Assembly: GCA_947458335.1 (NCBI GenBank)
Contig: CANGYW010000007.1
Span: forward strand, 1-35,584
Origin: Chitinophagaceae bacterium
GTDB taxonomy: Bacteria > Bacteroidota > Bacteroidia > Chitinophagales > Chitinophagaceae
Length of the DNA: 35,584 nt
Direction of reading: 5' to 3'
The position numbers and the translations under genes were made by a program. Of the stretch, positions 17,132-25,077 are shown in pieces (the stretch's first letter is position 1; every line of letters begins with the position of its first letter). The notes beneath the pieces are model-generated. The model saw only the letters and a list, made by a program, of their open reading frames with translations. It was not told where the DNA came from and did not search any database.

Positions 17132-18025
17132 TTAGTAAGAGGCGCCACTCCCAGCAATCTGTTGAATGGGATGCCAGGTAGTTTTGATCTCTTGTAAGTC
17201 CATAATCAGGTGCGGAGACTGCGCTTTGTTTACAGACCAGTCTGTAAAAGGCCAGTGGATTACTCGTTTTAGATTGCCAGTTGCCTTAGTTTTAAGTGAT
17301 GAGAGCGTGGTGTGATCTCGTTGCGTGTAAGCCAGCGCGTTGACATCGCGGTGTTCGGCTATCCAGGGTAAAAGTTCGGTTTTGCTTCCGGTTAAAATAT
17401 TCACAACTCCCCCGGGTACATCAGAGCTGTTTAATACCTCGGCCAAGCTAATTGAGCATAATGATTTTGTTTCGTCGGCCAGAACTACGGCCGTGTTTCC
17501 TCCGGCTAGGCAAGGAGCCAGCACACTCACAAGCCCCAATAAAGGGCTGGCGGGTGCAAAAATGGCTACTACTCCCATGGGTTCGCACACCGAGAAGTTA
17601 TAATGGCTAGAAGCCACCGGATTGACCGTACTAAAGAGCGCTTGAAATTTGTCGCACCATCCAGCGTAGTAGATCCATCGATCAATAGCTCCGTTCGTTT
17701 CGAGCAGGGCAGCGCTGCGAGATAATCCCTGTAGTTGCAGCTCGGCTATAAATTGGTCTTTTCTGGCTTCGAGCATTTCTGCGATCCGATATAAGATTTG
17801 ACCACGGTTGCTGGCCGCGCGCTGGCTCCATCCACCCAGGGCAGCTCTAGCGGCTACAATAGCTTCTCGGCTATCTTTTCTGGAGGCCAGGCAAAGGTTG
17901 GCGATCTTATTTCCCTTTGCATCGAGCGCGGCAAAGGATCTGCCCGATTCCGTACGGGGAAATTGTCCGCCGATATATAACTTGTAGGTCTTTAAAACGG
18001 AAATTCTGTTTGTTGATTTTTTCAT
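17132..18025 (-). CDS. short aldehyde dehydrogenase-like protein lacking the catalytic domain
   Basis: A 297-residue protein homologous to the N-terminal, NAD-binding part of aldehyde dehydrogenases (about 490 residues). It shares KLYIGGQF, IYYAGWCDKF, CEPMGVVAIFAPASPLLG and AGGNTAVV with the family. In place of TPWNFP it has APASPL at 158-163, and the usual Lys of VLKPAE is replaced (VLADE, 181-185). It ends about where the general-base motif LELGG would begin, so the catalytic Cys and Glu are absent. The frame is intact and the gene starts 9 bp after the full ALDH, which favours a maintained subunit or scaffold over a fresh pseudogene. The last 40 residues (HLIMDLQEIKTTWHPIQQIAG) do not look like ALDH. 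Confidence 0.75.
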   Translation of the reverse strand: MKKSTNRISVLKTYKLYIGGQFPRTESGRSFAALDAKGNKIANLCLASRKDSREAIVAARAALGGWSQRAASNRGQILYRIAEMLEARKDQFIAELQLQGLSRSAALLETNGAIDRWIYYAGWCDKFQALFSTVNPVASSHYNFSVCEPMGVVAIFAPASPLLGLVSVLAPCLAGGNTAVVLADETKSLCSISLAEVLNSSDVPGGVVNILTGSKTELLPWIAEHRDVNALAYTQRDHTTLSSLKTKATGNLKRVIHWPFTDWSVNKAQSPHLIMDLQEIKTTWHPIQQIAGSGASY

Positions 18026-18034
18026 AGCACTGCA

Positions 18035-19516
18035 TTAAAAAGAAACGTAGGGTAACAAACCATGAAGTCCACCTTCTCTGCCATAGCCACTTTCTTTGTA
18101 GCCTCCAAAAGGAGAGGTCGGATCGAACAGATTATATGAATTGGCCCAAATCACACCGGCCTTTAATCGTTTGCTCATATTAAAAATGCGCGATCCCTTG
18201 TCGGTCCATACGCCGGCACTGAGTCCGTAAGGGGTGTTGTTGGCCTTCTCAATAACTTCGTCTTCTGTTCTGAACGTAAGGATTGCCAGTACAGGTCCAA
18301 AGATCTCTTCTTGTGCCAACCGGCTGCTTTGTGCTACTTTGGTAAATAAGGTAGGTTGGCAGAAATACCCTTTTTTAGGAAGCGAGGCCGCACTTTCGTA
18401 GTGAAGCGATCCTTCTTTTTTTCCCAGGCGTATGTAGTAATTGATCTTTTCGAGTTGCTCGGCCGAGTTGATGGCTCCAATATCTGTATTCTTGTCCATA
18501 GGATCGCCTACCAGCAAGGTCGCCATCCGGTCTTTTAGTTTTTGTATAAAGAGTGGGGCGATCGATTCTTGCACATACAATCTCGAGCCGGCACAACAAA
18601 CATGTCCCTGGTTAAAGAATATTCCGTTTACTACCCCCTCTACCGCTTGGTCTATAGGCGCATCACTAAAAATAATATTAGCGGCTTTGCCGCCAAGTTC
18701 GAGGGTCAGTTTTTTATTACTGGCGGCGGTCTCTTGTTGTATTAATTTCCCTACCGCGGTCGATCCCGTAAAAGCAATCTTGTTGATGCCGGGATGACGC
18801 ACCAATGCTGCTCCTGTGATCCCAGCACCGGTAATGATATTGACTACACCGGGTGGCAGGTCGGCCTCTTGAATTATGGAAGCTAATTTGAGTGTAGTGA
18901 GCGAGGTAGTCTCGGCAGGTTTAAGCACTACGGTGTTGCCGGTAGCTAGCGCTGGGGCTATCTTCCAGGCTGCCATCAGCAGCGGAAAATTCCAAGGCGT
19001 AATTTGCGCCGCTACTCCAATTGGTTTGGGAGTTCTATTTGTAAAGGCATACTCTAATTTATCGGCCCAGCCAGCGTAGTAAAAGAAATGGTTACAGGCC
19101 ATCGGTATATCAAAGTCGCGGCTTTCTCGAATGGGTTTGCCGCCATCAAGTGTTTCCATTACACTTAACTCACGGGCCTGTTCTTGCATAAGCCTGGCTA
19201 TTCTGAAAATATATTTGCCCCGCTCTGCCGGAGACATTTTTTTCCAATATTTATCAGAGGCCTTACGAGCTGCTGCGACGGCCTTGTCTACATCTTTTTC
19301 GGTAGCAAGACTTGCACGATATAATTTTTTTTCGGTGGCCGGATTGATGCTATCAAAGTAGGTTCCCTCGGCGGGCTTTTGCCATTTGCCGTCAATAAAG
19401 AGTTCGTATTGCTCGTTAATACGCGCAATGGCAGCAGATTCAGGTGCCGGGGCATAGGGCCACTCGGAGCCAAGCCTCAGAGGGCGAATACTCGATTTAT
19501 TTTTTTTTGTTGCCAT
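18035..19516 (-). CDS. aldehyde dehydrogenase (full length)
   Basis: A complete 493-residue NAD(P)-dependent aldehyde dehydrogenase. Key residues are TPWNFP at 173-178, Lys199 in VLKPAE, the FTGSTAVGK loop at 249-257, Glu273 in LELGGK and the catalytic cysteine at about 307 in NQGHVCCAGSR. The C-terminal SPFGGYKESGYGRE region is typical. It begins with a 35-residue lead before the usual domain. It sits between deoC (25 bp upstream) and the short ALDH-like gene. Acetaldehyde released by DeoC is the obvious candidate substrate, which is an inference from context. Confidence 0.93.
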   Translation of the reverse strand: MATKKNKSSIRPLRLGSEWPYAPAPESAAIARINEQYELFIDGKWQKPAEGTYFDSINPATEKKLYRASLATEKDVDKAVAAARKASDKYWKKMSPAERGKYIFRIARLMQEQARELSVMETLDGGKPIRESRDFDIPMACNHFFYYAGWADKLEYAFTNRTPKPIGVAAQITPWNFPLLMAAWKIAPALATGNTVVLKPAETTSLTTLKLASIIQEADLPPGVVNIITGAGITGAALVRHPGINKIAFTGSTAVGKLIQQETAASNKKLTLELGGKAANIIFSDAPIDQAVEGVVNGIFFNQGHVCCAGSRLYVQESIAPLFIQKLKDRMATLLVGDPMDKNTDIGAINSAEQLEKINYYIRLGKKEGSLHYESAASLPKKGYFCQPTLFTKVAQSSRLAQEEIFGPVLAILTFRTEDEVIEKANNTPYGLSAGVWTDKGSRIFNMSKRLKAGVIWANSYNLFDPTSPFGGYKESGYGREGGLHGLLPYVSF

Positions 19517-19541
19517 AGTTGATTCGTCTACACAGAAGTAA

Positions 19542-20468
19542 TTAATCTACACTAAAATAATTGGCCGACTGATAGCAGCCCTCTTTTTCTTTTGCGATTT
19601 GCATCAGTACGTTATTAGCCAGGCTGCTGGCACCAAAGCGAAACCAATGTGGATCCATCCAATCGGCTCCCAACGTCTCATTGAGCATGACCAGATAATG
19701 CAAGGCCAGTTTAGAAGTAGAAATGCCACCTGCAGGTTTCATGCCGACCATGGTGCCTGTCTTGTAGTAGTGATCGCGGATGGTTTCGAGCATGACCAAC
19801 GTAACGGGCAGGGTAGCGGCCGGCTGAATTTTTCCAGTAGAAGTTTTTATGAAGTCTGCTCCTGCGGCAATGGCCAGCTGACTGGCTTTGCGAACTTCAT
19901 CGAGCGAACCCAGTTCGCCAGTCTCTAATATAACTTTTAGACGTGCGGCGCCACAGGCGGTTTTGATAGCAGCAATCTCGTCGAATACATAGGCATATTC
20001 TCCAGCCAAAAATTTTCCGCGACTAATTACCATGTCTATTTCATCGGCTCCCTCTTCGACGGCAAACCTTGTTTCTTCTAGCTTAATAGGTAGATTGCTT
20101 TGCCCCGAGGGGAAAGCAGTAGCCACGGAGGCAACCTTTACCGATGAGCCCAGTAAGGCTTTTTTGGCGGTATGTACATGAGAGGGATATACGCAGATGG
20201 CTGCTACTGTTGGTAAGCCTTCGAATATGTCATGTAGATGAAGGGCTTTATAACAAAGCTGTTCCACTTTTCCGACACTGTCCTTTCCTTCTAGGGTAGT
20301 CAGGTCGATCATGCGCAGCGTGAGCAAAAGCCCTTGCATCTTGCTGGCAGCCTTGATACTACGTTTGGTGAAACGTGTGGTTCTTTCTTCTACACCTGTC
20401 TGATCAATGGCAGGACCCGCCAGCAGCAAAGGGTTGTAAACAGCAGGCAGGAGTTTTTTCATGTGCAT
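19542..20468 (-). CDS. deoC: deoxyribose-phosphate aldolase
   Basis: DeoC splits 2-deoxyribose 5-phosphate into acetaldehyde and glyceraldehyde 3-phosphate. The 308-residue protein has the class I aldolase residues: Asp145 in DEIDMVI, the Schiff-base Lys208 in FIKTSTGK and the second Lys244 in VGMKPAGGIS. It is about 50 residues longer than E. coli-type short DeoC at the N-terminus and belongs to the longer branch. A second ATG 6 nt downstream (MKKLLPAV) is an equally good start. It heads a minus-strand cluster with two ALDH-family genes, consistent with deoxynucleoside or deoxyribose catabolism. It is divergent from the amidohydrolase gene across 74 bp. Confidence 0.94.
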   Translation of the reverse strand: MHMKKLLPAVYNPLLLAGPAIDQTGVEERTTRFTKRSIKAASKMQGLLLTLRMIDLTTLEGKDSVGKVEQLCYKALHLHDIFEGLPTVAAICVYPSHVHTAKKALLGSSVKVASVATAFPSGQSNLPIKLEETRFAVEEGADEIDMVISRGKFLAGEYAYVFDEIAAIKTACGAARLKVILETGELGSLDEVRKASQLAIAAGADFIKTSTGKIQPAATLPVTLVMLETIRDHYYKTGTMVGMKPAGGISTSKLALHYLVMLNETLGADWMDPHWFRFGASSLANNVLMQIAKEKEGCYQSANYFSVD

Positions 20469-20542
20469 CTTTGTTGGCTAAAAATAAAACTAATTAGTTA
20501 TCATTGTTGCCCGATTCTGCTAACTTTCCTAAAAATCCAACC

Positions 20543-23500
20543 ATGGCCTTTAACAGATCTCTTTGCGCCTTGCTGCTTTTGCTAAGTAGCCAGGTGTTGA
20601 TGGCACAAGCCACCTTTCCCGAAAATGGAGTGGCCGACCCCAGGCTGGGTCATTATGCATTTACACATGCCACCTTGGTAAAAGATGCCGGCACTACGCT
20701 GACCGACGCAACACTAGTTATTAAAGATGGTCGTATCGTAGCTATTGGTACTGGCTTGCCAGTGCCTGCCGGTGCTGTAGCGATCGATTGTAAAGGGAGA
20801 TATATCTACCCCTCTTTTATAGACATCTATACTGATTATGGTATTCCATCTGCCACTACAACCCGCGGCGCTGGTGGAGGCGGTTTTGATTTTCTGCGTC
20901 CCTCACAGTTGGAGTCAACTCAAAAAGGTCCCTACGGATGGAACCAGGCCCTTCGAAGCGATGTGCAGGCTCACACTCAGTTTGCTACCGATGATGCTAA
21001 GGCAAAGTCACTACGTGAATTAGGATTTGGTACGGTACTTTCTCATGTGCGGGATGGTATTGCAAGAGGAACCGGTGTTGCTGTTACACTTGCTAATGAA
21101 AAAGAGAATCTAGTAATTATAAAAGATAAGGCATCGGCGCATTATTCATTTAATAAGGGTAGTTCACAGCAGAGTTACCCCAGCTCTATGATGGGATCAA
21201 TCGCATTACTTCGCCAAACTTTTCTCGATGCGCAGTGGTACAAGACACAACCTGCCGAAGAAGGAGTTAATCTTACGCTGAAGTCGTGGAACGAAACACA
21301 ATCGTTACCGCAGATCTTTGATGCTGGCGATAAGTGGAATGCATTGCGTGCCGATCGAATTGGAGATGAGTTCGGAGTACAGTACATTATCAAGGCCGGA
21401 CAGACCGAATACCAGCGAGTGGCCGACATGAAAGCCACTAATGCGGCCTTTATCTTACCACTTAATTTTCCATTAGCGCAAGATGTCGAAGATCCTGCCG
21501 AAGCTCGCTTTGTGGCCCTCAATGACATGAAGCATTGGGAGCTAGCCCCAACACAGCCGGCCGCCTTTGAAAAGGCCGGCATTCCTTTTTGTTTTTCAAC
21601 AGCCGATCTTGGCAGCGTAGGCTCCTTTGCCCGCAATTTGCAAAAGGCTAGAGAATACGGATTGAGTGATGCAGCTGCTTTGGAGGCTCTTACCCGCACC
21701 CCCGCCAAACTCATTGGCATGGACGATAAAGTTGGAAGTCTTGAAGTGGGTAAGCTGGCTAATTTTTTAATTATGAATGGTCCTGTATTTAGTGAAAAAA
21801 CCTTGTTATTGCAGAATTGGATTCAGGGAATAAAATACACCATACGAGAAGATGCTGCAGCCGCCAATGGGCTCTATCAGCTTACGGTCAACACGGCTAC
21901 TGGAAAAGAGATTTATCAGCTAGAGATGAAGTCCGTTAGCAGCGCCACCATCTATACCAAAGACACGCTACTGTCAAAATTTAGTTTTGATGGCAAGCAG
22001 GTCAAGATCGGTTTTGCACCCGCTCCCGTTCGCCAGCGTCCTGCTGGTGGAGCTGACAGCACGCGCAGAAGTTTTGGAGCCGGAAGTCCGGGTGCTCGCT
22101 TTATGGGAGCTACCGAACAGCCCCTGCCCGCCTCGGCTACCCGACTTAGCGGTATTGCCAATGGCACCGAGTGGAATGGAGTAGGTACCGATTCGTTGGG
22201 TAATCCGTTAACGTGGACAGCTACGCTCGTGAAATTGAGCGCGCCCATCCAAAACGATTCGGTCAAGAAAAAAGAAATGCCACAACTAGGCAAAGTAATC
22301 TATCCATTTGTGCCCTTTGGTTGGGAAGAAGGAAGTCAGCCTAAGACTGAAGCCCTGCTCATCAAAAATGCAACGGTATGGACCAACGAGAAAGAAGGTG
22401 TTCTAAAGGAAACCGATGTATTACTAAAGAATGGAAAGATCGCCGCAGTGGGAAAAAACCTGTCCGATCCTGGCGCTAGAGTAATTGATGGAACGGGTAA
22501 GCATGTAACTCCTGGTATTATTGATGAGCACTCTCATATTGCTGCCGCTTCTATCAACGAAGGCGGTCAGTCCGTGACATCCGAAGTGCGCATTGCCGAC
22601 AATCTAAATCCCGACGATATCAATATATATAGACAATTGAGCGGAGGCGTTACTACCTCACACATCTTACATGGTTCGGCCAACACTATTGGCGGGCAAA
22701 CTCAATTGATCAAATTACGTTGGGGCGCAGGCGATGAGGACTTGAAATTCAAAGGCTGGCCGGGACAAATAAAATTTGCACTAGGCGAGAATGTAAAGCG
22801 TTCTTCTTCGCCGCTGGGCAATAATCGTTATCCAGACACCCGCATGGGCGTGGAGCAGATCTTGGTAGATGCCTTTACCCGCGCCAAAGACTATCAGCGT
22901 ATTTGGGCCGCTTACGAAAACGATAAAAAGACCTATGAAAACGCCAAGAGTAAAAAAGGGTTGACTGCACCTGTAGCTCCCCGTCGCGACCTAGAACTTG
23001 ATGCCCTGGTAGAGATTCTCGAGAAGAAAAGATTTATCACTTGTCACTCTTATGTGCAAAGCGAGATCAACGCTGCCATGGAAGTGGCCAATCGTATGGG
23101 CTACACCGTCAATACATTTACTCACATCTTAGAGGGATATAAAGTGGCTGATAAAATGAAGGAGCACGGCTCTTTCGCCTCTACCTTCTCCGATTGGTGG
23201 GCCTATAAAATGGAGGTAGAAGATGCGATCCCTTACAATGCCGCCATCATGCAAAAAGTCGGACTCACCGTTGCCATCAACAGTGATGATGCCGAGATGG
23301 CTCGTCGCCTTAACCAAGAAGCGGCCAAGATCGTTAAATACGGAGGCGTAACCGAAGAAGAAGCCCTGAAAATGGTCACACTCAATCCGGCTATTATGCT
23401 TCATGTCGAAGATAAGGTAGGAAGTCTCCGAGTAGGAAAAGATGCCGACGTAGTACTCTGGAGCGATCATCCGCTTAGCATCTATGCCAAATCACTTTAC

Positions 23501-23728
23501 ACAATTGTCGATGGCACTGTATACTTTGATAGGACACGCGACGAGCAACAGCAAAAGCAAGTAGATGCCGAACGCTTGCGCCTTGTAAGAAAGATGAATG
23601 GCGAAAAACGCGCCGGAGCACCCACCGTTCCTGCGCAGCCCAGTTATCAGCTAATGCATACCTGTCATGATCATGGGCACAGCCATGGTCTGCTGGTCAT
23701 TGATAACGATGAAAACCTCAACGACTAA
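20543..23728 (+). CDS. secreted two-module amidohydrolase (imidazolonepropionase-like); N-terminal module lacks HxH
   Basis: A 1,061-residue exported protein. The ATG at 20543 gives a clean signal peptide (core LCALLLLLSSQVLMAQ). Residues about 25-430 form an amidohydrolase-like module with DGRIVAIG, TRTPAKLIGMDDKVGSLEVGKLANF and a barrel, but the metal motif is DIYTDYG, Tyr96 and Asp98 replacing both histidines. Residues about 620-1030 form a second module with an intact site: H663-S-H665, Lys in TQLIKLRWG, His in CHSYVQSEI, His in FTHILEGY and Asp in NSDDAE. The protein ends with a His-rich tail (HTCHDHGHSHG). An 11-bp gap precedes a paralogue. The substrate is unknown. TAACTTTC at 20521-20528 may be its promoter box. 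Confidence 0.88.
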   Translation: MAFNRSLCALLLLLSSQVLMAQATFPENGVADPRLGHYAFTHATLVKDAGTTLTDATLVIKDGRIVAIGTGLPVPAGAVAIDCKGRYIYPSFIDIYTDYGIPSATTTRGAGGGGFDFLRPSQLESTQKGPYGWNQALRSDVQAHTQFATDDAKAKSLRELGFGTVLSHVRDGIARGTGVAVTLANEKENLVIIKDKASAHYSFNKGSSQQSYPSSMMGSIALLRQTFLDAQWYKTQPAEEGVNLTLKSWNETQSLPQIFDAGDKWNALRADRIGDEFGVQYIIKAGQTEYQRVADMKATNAAFILPLNFPLAQDVEDPAEARFVALNDMKHWELAPTQPAAFEKAGIPFCFSTADLGSVGSFARNLQKAREYGLSDAAALEALTRTPAKLIGMDDKVGSLEVGKLANFLIMNGPVFSEKTLLLQNWIQGIKYTIREDAAAANGLYQLTVNTATGKEIYQLEMKSVSSATIYTKDTLLSKFSFDGKQVKIGFAPAPVRQRPAGGADSTRRSFGAGSPGARFMGATEQPLPASATRLSGIANGTEWNGVGTDSLGNPLTWTATLVKLSAPIQNDSVKKKEMPQLGKVIYPFVPFGWEEGSQPKTEALLIKNATVWTNEKEGVLKETDVLLKNGKIAAVGKNLSDPGARVIDGTGKHVTPGIIDEHSHIAAASINEGGQSVTSEVRIADNLNPDDINIYRQLSGGVTTSHILHGSANTIGGQTQLIKLRWGAGDEDLKFKGWPGQIKFALGENVKRSSSPLGNNRYPDTRMGVEQILVDAFTRAKDYQRIWAAYENDKKTYENAKSKKGLTAPVAPRRDLELDALVEILEKKRFITCHSYVQSEINAAMEVANRMGYTVNTFTHILEGYKVADKMKEHGSFASTFSDWWAYKMEVEDAIPYNAAIMQKVGLTVAINSDDAEMARRLNQEAAKIVKYGGVTEEEALKMVTLNPAIMLHVEDKVGSLRVGKDADVVLWSDHPLSIYAKSLYTIVDGTVYFDRTRDEQQQKQVDAERLRLVRKMNGEKRAGAPTVPAQPSYQLMHTCHDHGHSHGLLVIDNDENLND

Positions 23729-23739
23729 AACTGATTCCC

Positions 23740-25074
23740 ATGCAAAAGATATTCTTATTCATCAGCTTTTCATTTTTAGCTACGATCTCGCAGGCGCAAG
23801 AGACCGTATTACCCGCCAAGGAACAGAAAGGTTCTTATTACCTGACCAATGCCACCATTCATGTGGGTAACGGGCAGGTCATTACCAAAGGAACTATTAA
23901 AGTAACCAACGGAAAGATCGAGGCGGTCGGAAATAACATTTCGATATCGGCCGATGTTCCGGTTACCGATCTGCAGGGTCAAGATCTCTATCCAGGTCTG
24001 ATCTTACCCAATAGTAGTTTGGGTTTGGTAGAGATTAGTGCTGTTCGTGCCACCCAAGACGTTAGAGAGATAGGTGAGTTGAATCCAAGTGTTCGTTCTA
24101 TTGTGGCCTATAACTCCGATTCAAAAGTTATCAATACGCTGCGATCTAATGGCATTTTGCTAGCCAATGTGGTGCCCCAAGGAAATTTCGTGGCAGGTAG
24201 TTCCACTGTAGTGCAGTTAGATGCCTGGAATTGGGAAGACGCGGCCTATAGTACCGATGCGGGTATGCATGTCTACATGCCATCATTGTTGCCTCGCCCG
24301 TCTTTTGGTGGTAGAGGGGGTGGTTTTGGCGGAATGGGCGGTGGTCAGGGTGGTGCCGATCCTGTAAAAGAAGGATTGGAAAAGGTCGAAGGGCTCAAGA
24401 CTTTTTTCAGAGAGGCCCAGGTCTATCATCAACTTACGGTTACTGAAAAAACGAACCTGAAGTTCGAAGCCGTGCGTGCTTTATTCAATAAAAAACAACG
24501 CCTGTATGTGCACGCCAATACGGTCAGACAGATCTTGGTAGCACTTGACTTTGTAAAAGAGTTTGGATTTGATATGGTGATCGTGGGGGGTAGTGAAAGT
24601 TATCAAGTGGCTGACCTGCTACGTGAGCATAAGGTGTCTGTTATTTTACAGCAACCCCATAGCCTGCCCACGGCCACTGACGATGATGTCGATCAGCCCT
24701 ACAAGACCGCAGCGCAATTGCAAAAAGCCGGTGTATTATTTGCTATATCAGACGATGATTCGCAAACAAGAGGTCGCAACCTGGCCTTTAATGCTGGTAC
24801 AGCCGCAGCCTACGGACTGGGTAAAGAGGAGGCACTTGCTGCCATCACCCTTAATGCGGCCCGCATTATGGGGGTAGCCGACAAGACCGGAAGTATCGAA
24901 GTAGGAAAAGATGCCAATATAGTGGTTAGTAATGGGGACTTGCTCGATATGCGCAGTAGTAATGTAACGGCTGCCTACATACAAGGGCGCAAAATTGATC
25001 TCACCGATAAGCACAAGCTGCTTAATGAGCGCTTCGAACAGAAATACGAGATTAAGGGAAAGAAGGGATTCTGA
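23740..25074 (+). CDS. secreted amidohydrolase-like protein lacking the HxH metal motif
   Basis: A 444-residue exported protein with a signal peptide (FLFISFSFLATISQAQ) and the amidohydrolase composite fold. NGKIEAVG lies in the first small beta domain, LYPGLILPNSSLGL at the usual HxH position, VHANTVRQILVAL and FAISDDDSQTRGRNLAFNA in the barrel, and MGVADKTGSIEVGKDANIVV at the end. The histidines of D-x-H-x-H are replaced by Asn91 and Ser93. A glycine-rich loop occupies about 189-206. It matches the N-terminal module of the upstream protein better than the catalytic one. It may be a non-catalytic partner or use a single-metal site. It converges with secA, 3 bp apart. Confidence 0.85.
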   Translation: MQKIFLFISFSFLATISQAQETVLPAKEQKGSYYLTNATIHVGNGQVITKGTIKVTNGKIEAVGNNISISADVPVTDLQGQDLYPGLILPNSSLGLVEISAVRATQDVREIGELNPSVRSIVAYNSDSKVINTLRSNGILLANVVPQGNFVAGSSTVVQLDAWNWEDAAYSTDAGMHVYMPSLLPRPSFGGRGGGFGGMGGGQGGADPVKEGLEKVEGLKTFFREAQVYHQLTVTEKTNLKFEAVRALFNKKQRLYVHANTVRQILVALDFVKEFGFDMVIVGGSESYQVADLLREHKVSVILQQPHSLPTATDDDVDQPYKTAAQLQKAGVLFAISDDDSQTRGRNLAFNAGTAAAYGLGKEEALAAITLNAARIMGVADKTGSIEVGKDANIVVSNGDLLDMRSSNVTAAYIQGRKIDLTDKHKLLNERFEQKYEIKGKKGF

Positions 25075-25077
25075 TCG

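Noticed and set aside
21561-21586. GCCGGCC ... GGCCGGC inverted repeat with an 11-nt spacer
   Set aside because: It lies deep inside the amidohydrolase coding sequence, where codons for Pro/Ala and Lys/Ala/Gly explain it. There is no T run and no nearby gene boundary.
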